In this document: in pieces, positions 16,497 through 22,759 of the stretch | Position numbering within the stretch: the first letter of the stretch is position 1 | Layout of the letters: each line of letters opens with the position of its first letter | NCBI GenBank assembly: GCA_023700825.1 | Contig: JAMPYE010000003.1 | Span: 1-36,178 of the forward strand | DNA: 36,178 nt | Direction of reading: 5' to 3' | Source of the DNA: Thermoanaerobaculia bacterium | Lineage (GTDB): Bacteria > Acidobacteriota > Thermoanaerobaculia > Gp7-AA8 | Translations under genes and position numbers: made by a program | The notes under the pieces: model-generated | What the model saw: the letters and a program-made list of their open reading frames with translations, nothing else | The model's database searches: none | What the model was told of the DNA's origin: nothing

Positions 16497-18506
16497 GTGG
16501 TTCCTCTTATTGGTCGTACCCTGATCCTGCTGTCTCTTCTCGCGGCGGCTTCGGGCGCCATCATCGCGTTCACCGCGGGCTCCCGGAAGAGCGTCGTCGG
16601 AGCGCTTTGGGCCCGGCGGTTCGCGTACACCTACGCGATCCTCATCTCGTCGGCGAACTTCCTGATGATCTACGCGCTGATCGCGCACGACTTCACGGTC
16701 GGGTACGTCGCGCAGGTCGGCTCGCGGGCCACTCCCCTCTGGGTGACGATCTCGAGCCTCTGGTCGTCGCTCGAAGGATCGATCCTGTTCTGGGGCCTGG
16801 TGCTCGGCATCTACGTCTTCGTCGCGACGTGGACCTGCCGCAAGCACTACCCGGAGCATCTGCCTTACGCGATCGCCGTGTGGCTTGCGTGCGGCGCGTT
16901 CTTCAGCTTCCTGCTCGCGGGCCCGGCGCAGCCGTTTCACACCGTGCTGAACCCGCCGATGGACGGCCCGGGACCGAATCCGCTCCTTCAGAACCACGTC
17001 CTGATGGTACTGCACCCGCCGTTCCTCTACCTCGGCTACGTCGGAATGACGATCCCCTTCGGTCTCGCGTCGGCGGCGCTGCTCGTCGGGCGGCTCGGGC
17101 ACGAGTTCCTCCGTCCGCTTCGCACCTGGCTGCTGCTTCCGTGGACGTTTCTCACGGTCGCGATCGTCATGGGTGGCTGGTGGGCTTACGAGGTTCTCGG
17201 ATGGGGCGGCTACTGGGCCTGGGATCCCGTCGAGAATGCGTCGTTCCTGCCATGGCTGACCGCGACGGCGGCGCTTCACTCGGCGCTCGTCATGGAGCGA
17301 CGCTCGATCCTCAAGGGTTGGACCGTCACGCTCGTGATGGCGAGCTTCCTGCTGACGGTCCTCGGCACATTCATGACGCGCTCGGGCGTGTTCAACTCCG
17401 TTCACTCGTTCACGCAGAGCTCGATCGGACCCACGATCCTGGCATTCCTTGCGGTCTCGCTCGTCTGGTCGGTGCTGATCCTCGCAATGCGCGTCGATCA
17501 TCTCTCCGCCGAAGGTCAGATCGATTCGGGCAAGAGCCGCGAGGGCGCGTTCCTCGCGAACAACCTGCTCTTCGTGCTCTTCACCTTCACGGTGCTGATC
17601 GGCACGGTCTTCCCGCTGGTGGTCGAGGCGGTCAAGGGCGTGCAAATGAGCGTCGGAAGCCCCTACTTCAACAGGATGTCGGTGCCGATCGGTGTTGCAC
17701 TGCTGTTTCTCATGGGCGTCGGTCCGGCGCTTCCGTGGGGAAGGGCGACGAAGCAGCAGATGATCAAGGCTCTCGTTCCGCCAATCATCGGCGGAGTCAT
17801 CCTGCTCGCGATCGGTTTCGCTGTCGGCGCGCGCAACGCATGGACGCTGCTGGCTCTCTTCTTCGGCGGATACACGGCACAGGTGACCCTGCGTGAGATG
17901 TGGCTGCCGCTCGTCCAGAGGATGAAGGGAGGCGCGGGCATCGGCCAGGCGCTCGTCGAAGGCCAGCTCGTTCGCGGGCGCCGGCGTTTCGCCGCGTACG
18001 TCGTTCACGCGGCGGTCGTGGTCATCATCGTTTCGATCGCGGTGTCGAGCACGATGCAGCAATCGACAGAAGTGCAGCTGATGAAGGGCCAGTCGGCGAA
18101 GATTGGCCCGTACGAATTGACGCTCCAGGGCGTCGAGACGGTATCGGAGGCGCATCGAGAGGGAGTGCTCGCGAGGCTCTCCGTGACGAAGAACGGCAAG
18201 CCCAGCGGCGAGATGCTGCCGCGGATGAACTACTACGCGATGAGCAAGGATCCGATCGGCACGCCCGAGGTTCGGACGACGCTCACGCACGACCTTTACC
18301 TGTCGATCATGAACATCGACGAGCGCTCGCAGTCGGTCGGCCTTCACCTGATCATCAACCCGATGGTCGGCTGGATCTGGATCGCGACTGGAGTCATGGC
18401 GCTCGGCGGCTTCATGGCGACCTGGCCGACGAAGTCACGACGCAACGAGGCAATTCTGCGTGACGCCGCGCAAGCGCGCGGAGGAGAGGCCGTCGTTGAA
18501 TCGTAA
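16497..18506 (+). CDS. ccmF: Cytochrome c heme lyase subunit CcmF
   Basis: Large inner-membrane protein that reduces heme and attaches it to apocytochromes together with CcmH/I. At 669 residues with about 14-15 membrane segments it is full length. Seen: LWSSLEGSILFW, VLHPPFLYLGYVG (heme-axial His region), the WWD domain GWGGYWAWDPVENASFLPWL, and GTFMTRSGVFNSVHSF. Start is GTG 16497 with GGAGG 9 bases upstream. It overlaps ccmG by 11 bases. Confidence 0.97.
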   Translation: MVPLIGRTLILLSLLAAASGAIIAFTAGSRKSVVGALWARRFAYTYAILISSANFLMIYALIAHDFTVGYVAQVGSRATPLWVTISSLWSSLEGSILFWGLVLGIYVFVATWTCRKHYPEHLPYAIAVWLACGAFFSFLLAGPAQPFHTVLNPPMDGPGPNPLLQNHVLMVLHPPFLYLGYVGMTIPFGLASAALLVGRLGHEFLRPLRTWLLLPWTFLTVAIVMGGWWAYEVLGWGGYWAWDPVENASFLPWLTATAALHSALVMERRSILKGWTVTLVMASFLLTVLGTFMTRSGVFNSVHSFTQSSIGPTILAFLAVSLVWSVLILAMRVDHLSAEGQIDSGKSREGAFLANNLLFVLFTFTVLIGTVFPLVVEAVKGVQMSVGSPYFNRMSVPIGVALLFLMGVGPALPWGRATKQQMIKALVPPIIGGVILLAIGFAVGARNAWTLLALFFGGYTAQVTLREMWLPLVQRMKGGAGIGQALVEGQLVRGRRRFAAYVVHAAVVVIIVSIAVSSTMQQSTEVQLMKGQSAKIGPYELTLQGVETVSEAHREGVLARLSVTKNGKPSGEMLPRMNYYAMSKDPIGTPEVRTTLTHDLYLSIMNIDERSQSVGLHLIINPMVGWIWIATGVMALGGFMATWPTKSRRNEAILRDAAQARGGEAVVES

Positions 18507-19020
18507 AGTTCTCATCGCCGGCCTCGTCATCGTCGTTCCGTTCATCGTCCTGCTGGTGATGAACCTTGGGCGCGACCCGCACAAGGTCGACTCGCCGCTG
18601 ATCGGTAAGGCGTCGCCGCCGTTCTCGCTGCGACAGGTTGGAACACCCGCCGTCGTCGACATCATGTCGCTGCGCGGCAAGCCCGTCGTCCTGAACTTCT
18701 GGGCGACCTGGTGCGTGCCTTGTTATGCCGAACACCCCGTGCTCGTCGCGGGCGCCCGCCAGTACGCGGACAAGGCGCAGTTCGTCGGCGTCGTTTACGA
18801 CGACCAGGAGAACAAGATCGTCCAGTTCCTCGCCGAGAACGGGTCGAGCTACCCGACGCTGTTCGACGAGTCGGGGCAGACCGCGATCGCCTTCGGCGTC
18901 TACGGTGTGCCCGAGACGTTTTTCCTCGACGCGGACGGAAAGATCGTCGACAAGCACGTCGGCCCGCTCGATCCCGCCACTCTCGAAGCCAAGCTCCGGC
19001 TCGCCGGGGCATTCAGGTGA
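18496..19020 (+). CDS. ccmG: Thiol:disulfide oxidoreductase CcmG/DsbE (TlpA-like)
   Basis: Membrane-anchored periplasmic thioredoxin that keeps apocytochrome CxxCH cysteines reduced for heme attachment. The 174-residue protein has an N-terminal anchor (about 4-24), the fold motif FWATWCVPCYAEHP (C73, C76) and the cis-Pro segment YGVPETFFLD. TTG 18496 is chosen over GTG 18460: the purine run GGAGGAGAGG (18480-18489) sits correctly before it, and the longer form would put a charged stretch before the anchor. Confidence 0.93.
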   Translation: MNRKVLIAGLVIVVPFIVLLVMNLGRDPHKVDSPLIGKASPPFSLRQVGTPAVVDIMSLRGKPVVLNFWATWCVPCYAEHPVLVAGARQYADKAQFVGVVYDDQENKIVQFLAENGSSYPTLFDESGQTAIAFGVYGVPETFFLDADGKIVDKHVGPLDPATLEAKLRLAGAFR

Positions 19021-19025
19021 GTCCG

Positions 19026-19664
19026 ATGACATTCCGCCACACCATCGCGCGACGGTTCGTGCTCGCGTTGACGCTGCTCATGCTCGTGCTTCCCCTCGCG
19101 GCGCAGGCGCCCGAGCGGTCGGACGAGATCAAGTCGCCCGATCCGAAGTGGGTCGTCGGCGATCCCGCGGGCCCGCCGCGGACGGGTGTAGAGCTCGAGA
19201 AAGAAACCGCGCGTGTCGCGAGCCTTCTGCGCTGCCCGGTCTGCCAGGGGCTCTCCGTCAACGACTCGCCTGCCACGATGGCGCAGAACATGAAGCGCCA
19301 GGTGCGCGACCTCGTGGCGAAGGGCTACTCCGAAGAGCAGGCACTGCTCTATTTCGAGCGCGCCTACGGAGAGTTCGTGCGCCTCGAGCCGCCGCTCCGC
19401 GGGGTGAACTGGCTCGTCTGGGCCGCGCCCGTCGCGCTGCTCGTCATCGGGGGGTTCTTCGTTCTCTTCATGATGAAGCGGCTGCAACGAGCACCGAAGA
19501 ATGTCGAGGTCGCGAGCGTCGACTCGGCGACGCCGGGTCGTGACACGCTTCCCGACGACGAGCATCTTGCGCACTACGTGCTTCGCACGCGCGAGCTGGC
19601 CTATGGCTGGCCGGGCGGGCTCTCGCCCGCGTCGCGCGGCGAGGGCGGGGAGGAGTCGCGATGA
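19026..19664 (+). CDS. ccmH: Cytochrome c maturation protein CcmH
   Basis: Periplasmic, membrane-tethered thiol reductant of the heme ligation complex. The 212-residue product has a signal segment (about 9-25), the redox motif LRCPVCQGLSVNDS (C70, C73), the three-helix domain to YGEFVRLEPP, a C-terminal membrane helix (about 125-147) and a longer than usual cytoplasmic tail of about 65 residues. ATG 19026 is favoured, with AGGTGA from the end of ccmG as ribosome site; in-frame GTG 19017 is an alternative. It overlaps ccmI by 4 bases. Confidence 0.93.
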   Translation: MTFRHTIARRFVLALTLLMLVLPLAAQAPERSDEIKSPDPKWVVGDPAGPPRTGVELEKETARVASLLRCPVCQGLSVNDSPATMAQNMKRQVRDLVAKGYSEEQALLYFERAYGEFVRLEPPLRGVNWLVWAAPVALLVIGGFFVLFMMKRLQRAPKNVEVASVDSATPGRDTLPDDEHLAHYVLRTRELAYGWPGGLSPASRGEGGEESR

Positions 19665-21097
19665 TGATGCTGATGCAGGCACCACCAGTCGACTGGACCC
19701 TGCCGATTGCGATGCTCCTCGGCGGGCTCGTGATCGGTACGATCGTCGCGATCGTCGTCTCGCAACGGAGCCCGAAAACGCGGAAGGACGACGCCCCCCT
19801 CGACGCCAACTCGCACGAGCTCGAAGTCCGCGATCTCGGTGCGAAGCGCGACTCGCTCTTCGACCAGCTTCGCGAGCTCGACGACACGAGCGCGAAACGC
19901 GACGCCGATCAGCTTGCCGTCGAGCGCTACGAGCTCGAGCTCGAAGCGGCGAGAACGCTTCGCCGGCTTGACGAGCTGACGGGACGCCACGCGCCCTCGA
20001 AGCGCAGTGCTCCCGGCGCGAAGGCTGTCGCGGCCGCCGCTCCGGCAGTCGAGGTCGAGACGGTCGTCGCTCCCCCGAGTCCAGTGAAGGGATTCCTCTG
20101 GGGAATCGGCAGCGCAGCCGCGATCGTCGCCCTCGTCTTCTTCGTCGCGAAGTCGGCGGACGAACGGGGCGACGGTGGCTCGATGACCGGCAACATCCCG
20201 GGTGGTGGAGGCATGCAGTCGGGAGACGGCGCGCCGCAGGATCCCGAGATGCAGCAGCTGCTCTCGCGCGTGCAGGCAAATCCGAACGACCTCGACCTTC
20301 GTAACGAGCTCGCGTTCCAGCAGCTGATGCGCGAGCAGCTCATGGGAGTGTTCGAGACGACGCAGTACGTTCTCGAGCGACGGCCCGGCGACCCTGCGGC
20401 GATGACCTATCAGTCCGTCGTACGGCTCGCGATGGGGCAGTCGGCCGAAGCGGAGCAGATGCTGAAGCGAGCGATCGAGGCGCGGCCCGACCTGCTCGAC
20501 GCGCGCGTCTACCTCTCGCTCACGTACGCGCAGCTCGGACGCTATGACGAGGCCAAGGCAGCCATCGACGAGGCGATCCGCCTGAGTCCCGCCGAGGCCG
20601 ACCGTCTCCGCCAGCTCTGGTCGCAGATCGAAGCGCAGAAAGCCGCGGGCCCTCCGCCGTCGACCGCGGGGAAGAAGGACGATCCTCATGCCGGCATCGC
20701 ACTCCCGCCGATGAGCGGAGAAGGCGTGCAGCCCGCCCAGGCGCCGCCATCGACGGCGTCGTCGGATCCGCGCGCGGTGCGCGGAACGCTGACGCTCGCC
20801 GCGGGGGGGAGCGTGCCGCGAGGCGCGGCCGTGTTCCTGATCGTGCGCACGGCCGGAGCGAAAGGCGGCGCGCCCGTGGCGGTCGCGCGCGTGGACGCCG
20901 GCTCGTTCCCGCTCGCGTTCGAAGTCAGCCTCGCGAACTCGATGATGGGGCAGCCGCTTCCCGACTCCATGCTCATCGAGGCGCGCGTCGATCTCGACGG
21001 CAACCCGATGACGCGCGATGCCGGTGCCCCGTCCGGGTCCGCCGACAACGTCGCAGCGGGATCTTCGGGAGTGAAGATCGATCTCTCGGTTCGCTGA
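19661..21097 (+). CDS. ccmI: CcmI-like TPR protein of cytochrome c maturation
   Basis: Apocytochrome chaperone that delivers substrates to CcmF/H. The 478-residue product has TM1 (about 14-34), a cytoplasmic coiled region (L-F-D-Q-L-R-E-L-D-D...), an Ala-rich linker, TM2 (about 143-162), a Gly-rich loop, TPR repeats (about 190-330: NPNDLDLRNELAF, RPGDPAAMTY, RPDLLDARVYLSLTYAQLGR) and a C-terminal beta domain (V-P-R-G-A-A-V-F-L-I-V-R, P-L-P-D-S-M-L-I-E-A-R) like the end of E. coli CcmH. Start ATG 19661 overlaps the ccmH stop; GGGGAGGAG lies just before. A strong terminator follows, ending the operon. Confidence 0.9.
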   Translation: MMMLMQAPPVDWTLPIAMLLGGLVIGTIVAIVVSQRSPKTRKDDAPLDANSHELEVRDLGAKRDSLFDQLRELDDTSAKRDADQLAVERYELELEAARTLRRLDELTGRHAPSKRSAPGAKAVAAAAPAVEVETVVAPPSPVKGFLWGIGSAAAIVALVFFVAKSADERGDGGSMTGNIPGGGGMQSGDGAPQDPEMQQLLSRVQANPNDLDLRNELAFQQLMREQLMGVFETTQYVLERRPGDPAAMTYQSVVRLAMGQSAEAEQMLKRAIEARPDLLDARVYLSLTYAQLGRYDEAKAAIDEAIRLSPAEADRLRQLWSQIEAQKAAGPPPSTAGKKDDPHAGIALPPMSGEGVQPAQAPPSTASSDPRAVRGTLTLAAGGSVPRGAAVFLIVRTAGAKGGAPVAVARVDAGSFPLAFEVSLANSMMGQPLPDSMLIEARVDLDGNPMTRDAGAPSGSADNVAAGSSGVKIDLSVR

Positions 21098-21121
21098 CCG
21101 GTCACGACATCGATTGGCCCT

Positions 21122-21153
21122 TCGGGCACCGGATTCCGGTGCCCGATTTTTTT
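21122..21153 (+). terminator. Rho-independent terminator of the ccm operon
   Basis: A perfect 11-bp stem TCGGGCACCGG / CCGGTGCCCGA (21122-21132 with 21136-21146), a 3-base ATT loop and seven Ts follow the ccmI stop by 24 bases. Confidence 0.97.
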
Positions 21154-21195
21154 GCGGGGAGTGCGGCTGCCGTTCCGCCGTGAGGTCGATTCGGC

Positions 21196-21201
21196 TAAAC
21201 T
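21196..21201 (+). promoter_or_regulatory. Candidate -10 element for a leaderless DUF4388-FHA transcript
   Basis: TAAACT lies 9 bases before the ATG at 21211, with no Shine-Dalgarno between them. The geometry matches that seen for fdhD and the GGDEF-EAL gene. Confidence 0.4.
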
Positions 21202-21210
21202 CTGCGAATC

Positions 21211-22512
21211 ATGGATAACTCGCTGCAGGGTAATCTCGGTCATTTCTCTCTCCATGACGTTCTTCGCTTCCTCGCGGACGGAGGACGTACGGGAACGATG
21301 AAGCTCACCAGCGGCGGCCGCGAAGCCATCGCGTGGCTCGACGGAGGCGCGATCGTCTTCGCCTGGTCCAACCAGGAGCAGATGCGGATGCCGCTCGTGC
21401 TGGCGCGGCGCGGAAAGCTGACGAAGGATCAGCGCGCACGGCTCGAGGAGCTCGCCAAACAGGAAGGCGAGCGCTTCGCGCAGGCGGCGATCAAGCAGGG
21501 TGTGTTCAAGGCCGATCAACTCCGCGACCTTTCCGCGGAGTACGTCGCCGAAGTGATGATCGACGCTCTCCTCTGGGACGGCGGTTCGTTCGGATTCTCG
21601 GTCGAGCTGGCGCTTCCCGACTCGGCGGTTCCGGTGCTGCTCAAGGTCGACGATCTGCTCGAGCGCGGCGCGAAGCGCGAGGCCGAGTGGGCGGAGTGCC
21701 GCAAGCTCTTCCCGAACCCCGCTCAGGCCTTCCAGGTCATGGGCGACCCCGAGGCCGACGAGAAGATCACGCTCAGCGTCACGCAGTTCAAGACGCTGCT
21801 CAAGATCAAGGAACTCGGCGCCGCGAGCGTCGAACAACTCTGCCTGATGCTCGACCGCGATCCTCTCGAGACCTACCGGACCATGGACGGCCTCCGCACT
21901 GCGGGGCTGATCGTCGAATCGTCGGCGCCCGTTGCCGTCGCGACTGCGCCAGCCGTCAGGCCGGTGCCTCCTCCACCGGCTCCCGCTCCTCCCGTCGTCG
22001 CCGCGCCCCCCCCGCCGCCGCCGGCACCGGAGCTCGAGAGCGAGGACGATGTCCCGACGGCAGTCGCGGACTGGCGTGATCAGGTCGCGCATCCCGCACC
22101 CGATGCCGCTGGCATTCCGGAACCGGAGCCGACTGTTGCCACGCCGCTGGCTTCGTTCCGTCCCGCGCCGGAGCCGTCGATCGAGTCGCTCATCGGAGTG
22201 CTCACGCTCGACAATGCCGACAAGACTTCGTTCCCTCTTTTCGAGACGGAACACTCGGTCGGACGCGAGGCGAACAACTCGATTCAGGTTCCCGACTCGA
22301 GCGTCTCGGGGGCGCACGCACGGATCCGGAAGACGCCCGAGGGATATCTGCTCGAGGATCTGAACAGCCGAAACGGAACGTACGTGAACGGCGAACGGAT
22401 TCAGACCCGCCTGCTTCGGAACGACGACAAGATCCGTCTCGGCAAGGTCCACATGGTGTTCAACCTGCCGACTCAGATGCAGCCGCCGAAGACGACGGCC
22501 CCGGGCGACTAG
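21211..22512 (+). CDS. DUF4388 (PATAN-like) and FHA domain protein
   Basis: Predicted cytoplasmic signalling protein of 433 residues. The N-terminal domain opens with SLQGNLGHFSLHDVLRFLA and G-R-T-G-T-M-K-L, the pattern of DUF4388. A middle helical part (about 80-240) includes a winged-helix-like segment (LKIKELGAASVEQL). A Pro/Ala linker (about 245-275) precedes a C-terminal FHA domain (about 325-420) that binds phosphothreonine peptides. Its key positions are intact: G-R-E-A, S-V-S-G-A-H, and S-R-N-G-T-Y-V-N-G. The gene has its own candidate promoter and terminator. Its position directly before a cluster that also encodes FHA domains invites, but does not prove, a functional link. Confidence 0.9.
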   Translation: MDNSLQGNLGHFSLHDVLRFLADGGRTGTMKLTSGGREAIAWLDGGAIVFAWSNQEQMRMPLVLARRGKLTKDQRARLEELAKQEGERFAQAAIKQGVFKADQLRDLSAEYVAEVMIDALLWDGGSFGFSVELALPDSAVPVLLKVDDLLERGAKREAEWAECRKLFPNPAQAFQVMGDPEADEKITLSVTQFKTLLKIKELGAASVEQLCLMLDRDPLETYRTMDGLRTAGLIVESSAPVAVATAPAVRPVPPPPAPAPPVVAAPPPPPPAPELESEDDVPTAVADWRDQVAHPAPDAAGIPEPEPTVATPLASFRPAPEPSIESLIGVLTLDNADKTSFPLFETEHSVGREANNSIQVPDSSVSGAHARIRKTPEGYLLEDLNSRNGTYVNGERIQTRLLRNDDKIRLGKVHMVFNLPTQMQPPKTTAPGD

Positions 22513-22539
22513 CGTCGGCGGTCTCTCGTCGGCGCATTG

Positions 22540-22579
22540 ACGGCGCTTCACGCAGCGAGCTGCGCGAAGCGCCGTTTTT
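22540..22579 (+). terminator. Rho-independent terminator after the DUF4388-FHA gene
   Basis: ACGGCGCTTC (22540-22549) pairs with GAAGCGCCGT (22566-22575), and an inner CGCAG / CTGCG stem extends it. Ts run from 22575 to 22579. Confidence 0.95.
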
Positions 22580-22675
22580 CGTTGTGCCCGCGCGTCGTTT
22601 TCGAATGGTGCAGCGCGTGCGTCGCGGACTGACCGCGCAGGGCTTCCCGGCGTTCGCGAAACGCTTTCAAAAGAA

Positions 22676-22705
22676 TTCACATTTGGATGTGAGTTGTGCT
22701 AAAAC
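22676..22705 (+). promoter_or_regulatory. Candidate promoter of the electron-transfer cluster
   Basis: TTCACA (22676-22681, 5 of 6 to the -35 consensus) and TAAAAC (22700-22705, 4 of 6 to the -10) are separated by 18 bases in an AT-rich island. The first gene begins about 55 bases later. The ribosome site is weak (GGAGA at 22741, 14 bases from the ATG). Confidence 0.45.
22677..22692 (+). promoter_or_regulatory. Perfect palindrome overlapping the -35 region (candidate operator)
   Basis: TCACAT and ATGTGA are separated by TTGG. The arms use the CRP/FNR-like half-site word TGTGA but in the opposite order from classical CRP sites. The palindrome overlaps the candidate -35, so a bound protein would more likely repress. 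Confidence 0.45.
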
Positions 22706-22712
22706 TCAACTC
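22691..22712 (+). promoter_or_regulatory. Second inverted repeat overlapping the -10 region
   Basis: GAGTTG (22691-22696) and CAACTC (22707-22712) flank a 10-base core containing the candidate -10 TAAAAC. It may be a second operator half-site pair. Confidence 0.4.
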
Positions 22713-22759
22713 GTTTCCAAAAACTAAAGTTCGGATGAACGGAGAAGCTCGGCGAAGTC

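Noticed and set aside
16461-18347. 628-codon open frame on the minus strand opposite ccmF
   Set aside because: Composition is highly charged and repetitive; ccmF on the other strand is certain.
22677-22692. A classical CRP or FNR site
   Set aside because: CRP sites read TGTGA-N6-TCACA and FNR sites TTGAT-N4-ATCAA; here the half-sites are in reversed order, so only a generic operator is proposed.
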